64,000 nucleotides of DNA, from positions 1,984,001 to 2,048,000 of the forward strand of contig NZ_CP032229.1 of the NCBI RefSeq assembly GCF_004328625.1, written 5' to 3'. Below the pieces are notes generated by a model that saw only the letters and a program-made list of their open reading frames with translations, ran no database searches and was not told the origin of the DNA. Shown in pieces: positions 26,481-34,664 of this stretch (position 1 is its first letter; each line of letters begins with the position of its first letter). A program made the translations under genes and the position numbers. Source of the DNA: Streptomyces seoulensis (GTDB lineage: Bacteria > Actinomycetota > Actinomycetes > Streptomycetales > Streptomycetaceae).

Positions 26481-27257
26481 CTACGCGGGACCTTCCGGCG
26501 CCGGCGCCGTCGCGGCGGCAGCGGGTTCGGCCTTCGGGGCCGTGGCTGCCTCGCGGTCGGGCGCGAGCGGGTCGGTCACCGTGCCGGTCTCTTCATCGAA
26601 CAGCCCCTGCGCCAGCCTGGTCACCGCTGCGGGGACCGGCGGCGCCAGGTCGGCCACGGCGCGAAGACCGGACAGGACGTCGTCGGGTCGTACGGCAGGC
26701 GTCACGTGCCGAACAACCAGGCGCAGTATCGCACAGGGCCGGTCGCTGGGCCTATCAGCCGGCTCGTCCCGCGTTTCCAGGGTCGCGACGGCGGCGCGGG
26801 CGTCGAAGGTACGGATGCCGTTCTTGGCCATCCGCTGCACCTCGACCGTCTCCGCCGCCATGAACGCCTCGGTGGCGGCCCTGGCGTCCTCGGTGGTCAC
26901 GCCGTCCAGCCGCAGCTCCCACACGGAGGCGGTGAGCCGGTCGGCGAGGCCCGAGGTGCGGCCCTCCACGGCGTCGACGATGTCGAGCCCGGCGGGCATC
27001 GACTCGTCGAGCAGGGCGCGCAGGGTGCCGGGATCGCGCGGTGCGGTCAGCGCGATCTCCAGGTACTCCGCCTCACTGCCCGTGCCGGTGGGTGCGGCAT
27101 TGGCGTACGACACCTTCGGGTGCGGCGTGAACCCCGCCGAGTACGCCATGGGTACGTCGGCGCGGCGCAACGCGCGCTCGAAGGCGCGCTGGAAGTCACG
27201 GTGGCTGGTGAACCGGAGGCGGCCGCGCTTGGTGTAGCGCAGTCGGATGCGCTGCAC
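26481..27257 (-). CDS. DUF2344 / TIGR03936 radical-SAM-associated protein
   Basis: A partner of the B12-binding radical SAM protein at 31005-32960; in other bacteria the two are adjacent or fused. The family N-terminus QRIRLRYTKRGRLRFTSHRD is clear, with SAGFTPHPKVSYANA near residue 50. The C-terminal ~50 residues are Ala/Pro-rich and variable. The function is unknown, possibly RNA modification. The start is unsure: GTG at 27257 gives the family-like N-terminus but lacks a ribosome site. CTG at 27299 has an ideal AAGGA 8 nt upstream. TTG at 27338 would overlap the preceding gene by 35 nt. Confidence 0.85.
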   Translation of the reverse strand: MQRIRLRYTKRGRLRFTSHRDFQRAFERALRRADVPMAYSAGFTPHPKVSYANAAPTGTGSEAEYLEIALTAPRDPGTLRALLDESMPAGLDIVDAVEGRTSGLADRLTASVWELRLDGVTTEDARAATEAFMAAETVEVQRMAKNGIRTFDARAAVATLETRDEPADRPSDRPCAILRLVVRHVTPAVRPDDVLSGLRAVADLAPPVPAAVTRLAQGLFDEETGTVTDPLAPDREAATAPKAEPAAAATAPAPEGPA

Positions 27258-27303
27258 CGCGGGTGCGGGCGGCGGGCCTTCGGGCTGTCGCTTGCCCAGT
27301 GTC

Positions 27304-28371
27304 CTAGTCCTTCGTGAGAACGGTCGTACTGCTACCAAGAGTACGTGGATCGCGCACCGGAGGTTCCCGCCGGTCCACCGCGACCCCCTGCCCGGGTTCC
27401 CCGAAGAGGGCCCGGCGCACCTCCCGGCGGGTCTCGCGCAGGGTGTCGCGGGCGGCGGCGAGGGTCAGCCGGGTGACCCGCCCCACCTCGCGCGCGGCCC
27501 GTGCGGCGGGCCGGAGCACCACGTCCCGTACGACGTGCCCGACCGGGGTGAGGACGGTCCGGTACACCCAGCGGGCGGGCTCCACGAAGATCCACCGGAA
27601 GAGGGTCCCGAGGGCGCGGCCCACCACCCGGGAGAGGTGCCCGGCGATCCGCCAGGCGTGCCCGAGCGCGTCGGCGACCTCCCGCGCGACCACGGCCAGC
27701 ACCCGGCCCACGGGGGCCAGCACCCAGCGCCACAGGGCGAGCGCCGGCAGCACGAACAGGACGCGCGCCGTCCAGTACAGGACCGCCCCGGCCCCCGCGA
27801 CCAGCGCCTCGGCCAGCCACAGCAGCGCCCGCCCGGCCGGGCTCAGCACCTGGACGTACAGCCGGCGGGCGGGGACGACGAGCAGGTACCGGACGAGCCA
27901 GGCGGCGCCCGTGAACAGCCCGAGCCCCACGGCGGCCAGCAGCGCGCCGATCCCCCGCGCGAGCCAGGCCAGGCCCCGGCCGACCGGTGCCAGGAGGAAG
28001 GTGAACACCCCCCGCGCGGCCCAGCGCAGCGCGTGGCCGAGGGGGGTCAGGAGATGGACGTACGCCCAGGTCAGCGGCGCGACGACCAGGACGTGCCCGA
28101 GCCACCGCAGCGCGGTGCCGACCGGGACCAGTACCCAGCGCCACAGGGCCACGAAGGGCCAGACGAACAGGGCCCGGCAGATCCAGAGCAGCGCGCGGCC
28201 GAGGGGCCGCAGGACGGTGGCGTGCAGGAACCGTCCGGCCGCCACCAGCGCGTCCCAGACGAGCCGCACCGGCACCACGAGCACCAGTACGACGATCCGG
28301 ACGGGCAGCCGGAGGGCGACGACGAGGCAGCCCTCCGGGGGCTGTGGTGCGGGCGGCTTGTCGAGGTCCAT
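27304..28371 (-). CDS. Trp/Arg-rich repeat membrane-associated protein
   Basis: Not recognised. The 355-residue product is almost all hydrophobic residues plus Arg and Trp. It repeats a unit close to VLAPVGRALxWLAR about eight times between residues ~53 and ~305 (for example VLRPLGRALLWICR, LLTPLGHALRWAAR, LLAPVGRGLAWLAR, VLSPAGRALLWLAE, VLAPVGRVLAVVAR). Each unit combines a Pro-Gly turn with an amphipathic or membrane-dipping helix. The C-terminal 50 residues are charged. It lies immediately upstream of the DUF2344 gene and probably shares its transcript. The composition could make this a spurious frame, but codon bias and the minus-strand operon favour a real gene. Confidence 0.65.
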   Translation of the reverse strand: MDLDKPPAPQPPEGCLVVALRLPVRIVVLVLVVPVRLVWDALVAAGRFLHATVLRPLGRALLWICRALFVWPFVALWRWVLVPVGTALRWLGHVLVVAPLTWAYVHLLTPLGHALRWAARGVFTFLLAPVGRGLAWLARGIGALLAAVGLGLFTGAAWLVRYLLVVPARRLYVQVLSPAGRALLWLAEALVAGAGAVLYWTARVLFVLPALALWRWVLAPVGRVLAVVAREVADALGHAWRIAGHLSRVVGRALGTLFRWIFVEPARWVYRTVLTPVGHVVRDVVLRPAARAAREVGRVTRLTLAAARDTLRETRREVRRALFGEPGQGVAVDRREPPVRDPRTLGSSTTVLTKD

Positions 28372-28410
28372 ACCCTCATGGACGCCGCCGACCCCCTTTT
28401 GGATGCCTTT

Positions 28411-29028
28411 TCAGGTCGCGGGAACCGCCCGGGACTTGTACGCCTCCGGGTAGCGCTGGGTGAACTTCACCGCGCCGACCAGCAGCACGACCGGGATGAC
28501 CCAGTTGAACCAGTCGTCCTGGCGGGGGAAGTGGATGGCGAGCCAGGTGGAGGCCGTCATGATGGCGAAGGTGACGCCCCAGTACGTGGTGAGGACCCGG
28601 TTGATGTGCCGGAACACGGGCGAGTCCCAGTACTGGCGCGGGGTCGCCTCGCGGGCGTACTGGGCGGTGAACGGGTCGTACAGCAGCGAGGCGAAGGCGA
28701 CGACGGCCACCAGGCCGTTGGAGATGACCTGGGCGTAGGTCTCCAGCCAGAGCAGGTCCGAGCGGCTCAGGGCGAGGGCGAGGACGGACAGGACGGCGAA
28801 GAACACGATGCCGGCCGCGTCGAGGATGCGGATCTTTCCGTGCATCAGGTCCTGCGAGGACAGCACGATGGCCGCGATCAGGGCGGCGAGGGCCGCGTAC
28901 TCCCAGGTGCTGGGGCTGGCCACCACACCGAAGATGATCCAGGGGGCGAAGGAGAGGAACACACTGGCGGTGCCGAGCGGCTTCTTCTTCTCGCGCGTGG
29001 TCTGTTCCGTGGTCGCCTGCTCGACCAT
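28411..29028 (-). CDS. Integral membrane protein, about six spans
   Basis: A 205-residue protein of unknown function. After a polar N-terminus (VEQATTEQTTREKKK) come about six membrane helices, including ASVFLSFAPWIIFGVVA, AALAALIAAIVLSS, LDAAGIVFFAVLSVLALAL, GLVAVVAFASLLY, YWGVTFAIMTASTWLAI and FNWVIPVVLLVGAVKF. The loop DPFTAQYAREATPRQYWDSPVF is conserved-looking. The ATG at 29028 has AGGAGAGG 8 nt upstream, so the open frame beyond it is not used. It is 39 nt upstream of 27304-28371 and divergent from the hydrolase gene. Topology resembles small intracellular-septation or DUF membrane proteins, but I cannot name the family. Confidence 0.82.
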   Translation of the reverse strand: MVEQATTEQTTREKKKPLGTASVFLSFAPWIIFGVVASPSTWEYAALAALIAAIVLSSQDLMHGKIRILDAAGIVFFAVLSVLALALSRSDLLWLETYAQVISNGLVAVVAFASLLYDPFTAQYAREATPRQYWDSPVFRHINRVLTTYWGVTFAIMTASTWLAIHFPRQDDWFNWVIPVVLLVGAVKFTQRYPEAYKSRAVPAT

Positions 29029-29213
29029 GAGGACGTCCTCTCCTGAGGTGTGCCGTCGTGGGATGTCGCGGCCCGCCCCCCCCTTCCATCGTCGCGCCGC
29101 ACTCCCCCGCCCGCACGCCACCCGCCCGTGGTGCGCGGTGGCGGGCGCGCGCTTACGGTGGGAGGTGCGGTCCGGACCACCCAGGGGTTCGCTCGGCGTG
29201 TCCGGGAGCCGTC

Positions 29214-30455
29214 ATGACGTATCGCTTCAGCGAGAACGACCAGTTCAACTTCGAGATCCTGCTCGCCCTCGGTTCGGTGTGGCGGCGGGGAGCCGACGCG
29301 GGAGAAGTGCTCAGCACCGCCGCTTCGGTGGCGGACGGGGACGGGCAGGCGTGGTTCGACGCCTGGCTGGACCTGGGCCGCCGCGTCCGGATGGAGGCGG
29401 AGGAGTGCGCGGCGGCCGGTCATCCGGTGAGCGCCCGTGAGGGCTGGCTGCGCGCGGCCGGCTATCTGGGCACCGCGATGGTGGGCGTGGACGCGGTGCC
29501 GGACGCGGAGAAACGGGCGGCGGAGGCGTTCACCGAGCACCGGGCCTGCCTCGACCGCTTCCTGCTGGCCCTGGACCCGCCCGCCGAGCCGGTGTCGATC
29601 CCGTACGAGGACACCACGCTCCCCGGCTATCTGATCAGTCCGCCCGGCACGGACGAGCCGCTGCCGACGCTGATCGCCAACAACGGCAGCGACGGTCCGC
29701 TCAGCGCGGCCTGGACGATGCTCGGCGCCCCGGCGGTGGAGCGGGGGTACCGCGTCCTGCTCTTCGACGGGCCCGGACAGCAGTCGATGCTCTTCGAGCG
29801 GGGGGTCACTTTCCGGCCGGACTGGGAGAACGTCATCACCCCGGTCGTGGACTTCCTCCTCGCCCGTGTCGACGTCGACCCGCGCCGGATCGCGCTGGCG
29901 GGGATCAGCCAGGGCGGGTACTGGGTGCCGCGCGCGCTGGCCTTCGAGCACCGGCTCGCGGCTGCGGTGGCCGATCCGGGGGTGGTGCGGGTCGCGGAGA
30001 GCTGGTGGCAGCACCTCGGGCCGGATCTGCGCGAGCTGTGGGAGTGCGGGGACCGGGACGCGTTCGACGCGATCATCGGGGAGGCGCTGGAGCAGAACCC
30101 GGCGCTGGCCGCGACGTGGCGCTGGCGGGCCAAGCCGTACGGGGTCGAGACGCCCTACGACCTGCTGTGCGAGGTCTCGCGGTACGACCTGCTGACCGAG
30201 GTGTCCCGGCACGAGCTGACCCGGGTCGTGGACCACATCACCACCCCGCTGCTGATCACCGACCCGGAGGGCGAGCACTTCTGGCCCGGCGCTTCGGAGC
30301 AGCTGTACGACGCGCTGTCCTGCCCCCGCGAACTGGTGCGCTTCACCGAGGAGGAGGGGGCGCATCTGCACTGCGAGCCGCTGGGGCGGGCGCTGTTCGA
30401 GGAGCGGGTCTTCGACTGGCTGGACGCCCGGCTCGCCACCGCCGGCACGGTGTGA
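29214..30455 (+). CDS. Alpha/beta-hydrolase fold protein
   Basis: A 413-residue putative esterase, peptidase or C-C hydrolase. The N-terminal ~130 residues are helical and precede the hydrolase core. The nucleophile elbow is GISQGG (Ser about residue 230), the acid is likely Asp in ITDPEGEHFWPG, and the His lies in EEEGAHLHCEPLG. The overall layout (helical N-terminal part, then core beginning YEDTTLPGYLISP) matches the DUF1100/dipeptidyl-aminopeptidase-like group that includes 2,6-dihydropseudooxynicotine hydrolase. The ATG has GGGAG 6 nt upstream. It stands alone, divergent from the membrane protein gene. The substrate is unknown. Confidence 0.85.
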   Translation: MTYRFSENDQFNFEILLALGSVWRRGADAGEVLSTAASVADGDGQAWFDAWLDLGRRVRMEAEECAAAGHPVSAREGWLRAAGYLGTAMVGVDAVPDAEKRAAEAFTEHRACLDRFLLALDPPAEPVSIPYEDTTLPGYLISPPGTDEPLPTLIANNGSDGPLSAAWTMLGAPAVERGYRVLLFDGPGQQSMLFERGVTFRPDWENVITPVVDFLLARVDVDPRRIALAGISQGGYWVPRALAFEHRLAAAVADPGVVRVAESWWQHLGPDLRELWECGDRDAFDAIIGEALEQNPALAATWRWRAKPYGVETPYDLLCEVSRYDLLTEVSRHELTRVVDHITTPLLITDPEGEHFWPGASEQLYDALSCPRELVRFTEEEGAHLHCEPLGRALFEERVFDWLDARLATAGTV

Positions 30456-30586
30456 CGACCGGGTTTGATCACCGTACGGCTGCGGCCCTGTAACGCCTTG
30501 ATCCGACCACGTCAAAGCTATGGATTCCAGCCAGTGCCACTGGTTCCATGGGAGGCCAATCACGCACTTCCCTGGGGGGACGACAA

Positions 30587-30940
30587 ATGAACTGGTACGT
30601 GGACGTGCTCAAGAAGTACGCCGTGTTCAGCGGGCGCGCGCGGCGCAAGGAGTACTGGATGTTCACGCTGTTCAGCGTGATCATCAGCATCGTGCTGACG
30701 ATCCTGGACAACGCGCTGGACATCAACTTCCTCGCCGGTCTCTACGCCCTGGCGGTCCTGCTGCCCTCCCTCGCCGTCGGGGTGCGCCGCCTGCACGACA
30801 CGGGCCGCACCGGCTGGTGGCTCCTGATCGCGCTGATCCCGTTCATCGGCGCCATCGTCCTGCTCGTCTTCTTCGTCTCCGAGGGCAAGCCGGAGGTCAA
30901 CGAGTACGGCCCCAACCCGAAGTACGCCCCGGCCGCCTGA
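30587..30940 (+). CDS. DUF805 membrane protein
   Basis: A 117-residue integral membrane protein. The family start NWYVDVLKKYAVFSGRARRKEYW is clear, followed by spans MFTLFSVIISIVLTILDNAL, LAGLYALAVLLPSLAVGVRR and WWLLIALIPFIGAIVLLVFF. LHDTGRTGWW is the DUF805 signature. The ATG has GGGGGGA 7 nt upstream. Function is unknown. It follows the hydrolase gene by 131 nt and converges with the radical SAM gene across a strong terminator. Confidence 0.9.
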   Translation: MNWYVDVLKKYAVFSGRARRKEYWMFTLFSVIISIVLTILDNALDINFLAGLYALAVLLPSLAVGVRRLHDTGRTGWWLLIALIPFIGAIVLLVFFVSEGKPEVNEYGPNPKYAPAA

Positions 30941-30955
30941 CGCCGCCGCAGCCAC

Positions 30956-30994
30956 GACGAAGGGCCCACCGGAACATCCGGTGGGCCCTTCGTC
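30956..30994. terminator. Bidirectional terminator
   Basis: A perfect 17-bp stem (GACGAAGGGCCCACCGG and its complement) with a 5-nt AACAT loop lies between the convergent DUF805 and radical SAM genes. Confidence 0.88.
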
Positions 30995-31004
30995 GCGTCC
31001 GCAC

Positions 31005-32960
31005 TCAGTGGGAGTGGCCGCCCGGTGCCGGGGCGGCGTTCTTCACGGCCAGGGGCAGGAGCTTCTGGCCCGTCGGGCCGATCTGGATGTGGGTGTCCAT
31101 CTGGGGGCAGACGCCGCAGTCGAAGCAGGGGGTCCAGCGGCAGTCCTCGACCTCGGTCTCGTCGAGGGCGTCCTGCCAGTCCTCCCAGAGCCAGTCCTTG
31201 TCGAGACCGGAGTCGAGGTGGTCCCAGGGGAGCACCTCCTCGTAGGAGCGCTCGCGGGTGGTGTACCAGTCGACGTCGACGCCGAACTCGGCCAGCGCCT
31301 TGTCCGCGCAGCCCATCCAGCGGTCGTAGGAGAAGTGCTCGCGCCAGCCGTCGAAGCGGCCGCCGTCCTCGTAGACCGCGCGGATGACCGCGCCCACCCG
31401 ACGGTCGCCGCGCGAGAGCAGGCCCTCGACGATGCCGGGCTTGCCGTCGTGATAGCGGAAACCGATGGAGCGGCCGTACTTCTTGTCGCCCCGGATCTTG
31501 TCGCGGAGCTTCTGCAGGCGCGCGTCGGTCTCCTCGGCGGAGAGCTGCGGGGCCCACTGGAACGGGGTGTGCGGCTTGGGCACGAACCCGCCGATGGAGA
31601 CCGTGCAGCGGATGTCGCCCGAGCCGGAGACCTCGCGGCCCTTCTGGATGACGTGGGTCGCCATGTCGGCGATCTGCAGGACGTCGTCGTCCGTCTCGGT
31701 GGGCAGGCCGCACATGAAGTACAGCTTCACCTGACGCCAGCCGTTGCCGTACGCGGTGGCGACCGTGCGGATCAGGTCCTCCTCCGAGACCATCTTGTTG
31801 ATGACCTTGCGCATGCGCTCGGAGCCGCCCTCGGGGGCGAAGGTGAGACCCGAGCGACGGCCGTTGCGGGTCAGCTCGTTGGCAAGGTCGACGTTGAACG
31901 CGTCGACACGGGTGGAGGGGAGGGAGAGGCCGATCTTGTCGTCCGTGTAGCGGTCGGCGAGGCCCTTGGCGATCTCCCCGATCTCGGAGTGGTCCGCCGA
32001 GGACAGCGACAGCAGGCCGACCTCCTCGAAGCCGGTCGCGTTCAGACCCTTCTCGACCATGTCGCCGATGCCGGTGATCGAGCGCTCGCGCACCGGGCGC
32101 GTGATCATGCCCGCCTGGCAGAACCGGCAGCCGCGCGTGCAGCCGCGGAAGATCTCCACCGACATCCGCTCGTGCACCGTCTCCGCGAGCGGCACCAGCG
32201 GCTGCTTCGGGTACGGCCACTCGTCCAGGTCCATCACCGTGTGCTTGGAGACGCGCCACGGCACACCGGAACGGTTGGGGACCACACGGCCGATCCGGCC
32301 ATCGGGCAGGTACTCCACGTCGTAGAACGCCGGGATGTACACCGCGCCCGTCTTCGCCAGCCGGAGCAGGACCTCCTCGCGGCCACCGGGACGGCCCTCC
32401 GCCTTCCAGCCGCGGATGATCTCCGTCATGTCCAGCACGGCCTGCTCGCCGTCACCGATGATCGCCGCGTCGATGAAGTCCGCGATCGGCTCCGGGTTGA
32501 ACGCCGCGTGCCCGCCGGCCAGCACGATCGGGTCGTCGACCGTACGGTCCCGGGACTCCAGCGGGATGCCCGCCAGCTCCAGCGCGGTGAGCATGTTGGT
32601 GTAGCCCAGCTCGGTGGAGAAGCTCAGGCCGAACACGTCGAACGCCTTCACCGGGCGGTGGCTGTCCACCGTGAACTGCGGGACACCGTGCTCCCGCATC
32701 AGCGCCTCCAGGTCCGGCCACACGCTGTACGTGCGCTCGGCGAGGACGCCCCGCTGCTCGTTGAGCACCTCGTAGAGGATCATGACGCCCTGGTTGGGCA
32801 GACCCACCTCGTAGGCGTCCGGGTACATCAGCGCCCAGCGGACCTCGGCCTCGTCCCAGGGCTTGACGGTGGAGTTCAGTTCTCCGCCGACGTACTGGAT
32901 CGGCTTCTGCACATGCGGGAGCAAGGCTTCGAGCTGCGGGAAGACCGAGTCGACAGACAT
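31005..32960 (-). CDS. TIGR03960 family B12-binding radical SAM protein
   Basis: A 651-residue radical SAM enzyme. An N-terminal Rossmann/B12-binding-like part precedes the SAM domain, whose 4Fe-4S Cys motif is FRGCTRGCRFCQAGM (CxxxCxxC, about residue 270). LSSADHSEI and PSTRVDAF are conserved TIM-barrel segments. The C-terminus has additional Cys (CRWTPCFDCGVCPQMD), which could hold a second cluster, and ends in His-Ser-His. The partner DUF2344 protein is encoded at 26481-27257. It converges with DUF805. The chemistry is unknown; RNA modification has been suggested for the family. Confidence 0.92.
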   Translation of the reverse strand: MSVDSVFPQLEALLPHVQKPIQYVGGELNSTVKPWDEAEVRWALMYPDAYEVGLPNQGVMILYEVLNEQRGVLAERTYSVWPDLEALMREHGVPQFTVDSHRPVKAFDVFGLSFSTELGYTNMLTALELAGIPLESRDRTVDDPIVLAGGHAAFNPEPIADFIDAAIIGDGEQAVLDMTEIIRGWKAEGRPGGREEVLLRLAKTGAVYIPAFYDVEYLPDGRIGRVVPNRSGVPWRVSKHTVMDLDEWPYPKQPLVPLAETVHERMSVEIFRGCTRGCRFCQAGMITRPVRERSITGIGDMVEKGLNATGFEEVGLLSLSSADHSEIGEIAKGLADRYTDDKIGLSLPSTRVDAFNVDLANELTRNGRRSGLTFAPEGGSERMRKVINKMVSEEDLIRTVATAYGNGWRQVKLYFMCGLPTETDDDVLQIADMATHVIQKGREVSGSGDIRCTVSIGGFVPKPHTPFQWAPQLSAEETDARLQKLRDKIRGDKKYGRSIGFRYHDGKPGIVEGLLSRGDRRVGAVIRAVYEDGGRFDGWREHFSYDRWMGCADKALAEFGVDVDWYTTRERSYEEVLPWDHLDSGLDKDWLWEDWQDALDETEVEDCRWTPCFDCGVCPQMDTHIQIGPTGQKLLPLAVKNAAPAPGGHSH

Positions 32961-33066
32961 CGCGGCATAACCTTCGTGAGCTGACTGGAGGGCATCTCCC
33001 GGCCGGAGGCTGGAAGGGTGACCATCAAGCCTAACCCGTTCGGACGCCTCCCCCGTACGCCGAGCC

Positions 33067-34572
33067 TCAGCGCGGGAAGGCCGAGCGGGCCTTCGTCCAG
33101 GTGCCGGGCAGCTTCTCCTCCGTGCGCCGGGCCGCCCGCACCTCCCGCTCGTACAGCACCCCGTACGTGAACGCGCTCTCCCCCGCCGCGTGCGCCACCG
33201 CCGCCAGCTCGCGCAGGGTGTGCCGGGCCAGCACGCTGTCCTGGTGCTCGCCGAGCAGACTCGTCAGCTTCTTCGCCGCGCGGGCCAGGGCGCGGGCGGA
33301 GCCGCCCAGCGCGGGGACGGCCGCCTCGGCGGCGTACCGGGCGCGCTTGGCACGCTTACGGGCCTGGTGCAGGGCGTGGTCGCGGTCCTCGCCGGGCGGC
33401 AGCTCCAGCGCGGCCGTCACCAGCCGGGCCAGCTTGGCGCCCTCCTTGCTCAGCGCCCGGGTGAGCACCTTGCCCGGCTTCAGCGCCGCCCGCTGCCGCA
33501 GCGGCGGGTCCGCGAGCAGGGTGTCGAGGCTGTCCAGCAGGGCGAGATAACGGGCGGAGTCCAGCACCCCGAGCAGCCGGCCCCGGGTACTGCCGTGCCG
33601 GGTGGCGGCCCAGGAACCGAGGCGCTCGCGGACCGGGCCGGTGACCTCGCCGGGCGGGAGGGCGTCCAGCGCGTCCGACAGCCGTTCCGCCAGCACCTCC
33701 TGGTCCCGGCCCACCCCCAGCTCGCCGGCCAGCCACTTCAGCTCGGCCTGCACCGGGTCGGTGGCGTTCCGGTCCAGCACCGAGCCGTAGCTGCGGAGGG
33801 CGGAGCGGAGCCGGCGGGTGGCGACCCGCATCTGGTGCACGGAGTCCGGCAGGTCCCGGCGGACGCCGGGGTCCCGGGCGAGGATGGCCTCGCGCTGCTC
33901 GCGTAGGTACGCGAGGACGTGGTCCCCCGCCGTCACCGGCTCCGCCGCCCGCCCCGGCGCCCCGGCACGGGAGCCGCCGGTACGGCGCAGCGCCTCGGCC
34001 ACCTTGGAGGCGGCCTTCGACGGCCGCACCCCCGCCTCGGCGAACCGCTGCTCGACGGCGTCCAGCACGGCCGGGTCGGCGCCGTCGGCCAGCTCCACCT
34101 CGATCTCGGTCCACCGGGCCGTGCCGCCCGCGCGGTTGAGCCGCTCGGCGTCGACGGTGTCCACGCTCGCCTCGGCCAGCAGGGTCCCGTCCGCGCCGAG
34201 CAGATGCCGTACGTCGCGCGCGGACCGCAGCCGGACCACGGGGACCAGCTCGGCGCCCCGGACGCGTGAGCGGACCAGCGCGGCGATCTCCTCCGGCACG
34301 GTGTCCGAGAGCGGGGCCCGGATCTCGTCCCGGACACCGGGGGCGACCGGGAACTTCAGATGCCATCCGGCGTCCGCGCCCCCGGTACGGCGGCGCAGGG
34401 TGAGCGAGGCGGCGCCCAGCCGCTCGTCGGCGGTGTCGTAGTAGACGGCGTCCAGCTCGACCACGCCCCGGCCGACGACGTCCGTCACCGCCCCGGCCCC
34501 GGCCAGCCCGGGAAGCGGCTCACCGTCCGCGACCTCGTACTTCCGCTCGATCTCCCGCTTCACGTCCGCCAT
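33067..34572 (-). CDS. CYTH and CHAD domain-containing protein
   Basis: A 501-residue two-domain protein. The N-terminal CYTH triphosphate-tunnel domain carries the REIERKYEV signature (ExExK) and alternating charged strands. The C-terminal CHAD domain (about residues 215-500) has the helix SVHQMRVATRRLRSALRSY with its conserved His and Arg, plus LHQARKRAKRARYAAE. CYTH proteins hydrolyse or bind triphosphates, and CHAD domains bind inorganic polyphosphate, so polyphosphate binding or turnover is likely. It lies between the radical SAM gene and rodA, with its own spacing on both sides, and is not obviously part of the Mre operon. Confidence 0.92.
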   Translation of the reverse strand: MADVKREIERKYEVADGEPLPGLAGAGAVTDVVGRGVVELDAVYYDTADERLGAASLTLRRRTGGADAGWHLKFPVAPGVRDEIRAPLSDTVPEEIAALVRSRVRGAELVPVVRLRSARDVRHLLGADGTLLAEASVDTVDAERLNRAGGTARWTEIEVELADGADPAVLDAVEQRFAEAGVRPSKAASKVAEALRRTGGSRAGAPGRAAEPVTAGDHVLAYLREQREAILARDPGVRRDLPDSVHQMRVATRRLRSALRSYGSVLDRNATDPVQAELKWLAGELGVGRDQEVLAERLSDALDALPPGEVTGPVRERLGSWAATRHGSTRGRLLGVLDSARYLALLDSLDTLLADPPLRQRAALKPGKVLTRALSKEGAKLARLVTAALELPPGEDRDHALHQARKRAKRARYAAEAAVPALGGSARALARAAKKLTSLLGEHQDSVLARHTLRELAAVAHAAGESAFTYGVLYEREVRAARRTEEKLPGTWTKARSAFPR

Positions 34573-34623
34573 GAACCGAATCTAGAACGCGCCGGCCGTC
34601 CCAACCAGCCCCCGGACACGCGA

Positions 34624-34652
34624 GAGGGCCGGGAGACAGGCTCCCGGCCCTC
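34624..34652 (-). terminator. Terminator of the mre-rodA cluster
   Basis: A 12-bp perfect stem (GAGGGCCGGGAG and its complement) with a 5-nt loop lies 13 nt past the rodA stop codon. Confidence 0.82.
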
Positions 34653-34664
34653 GGCGCTACGGGC

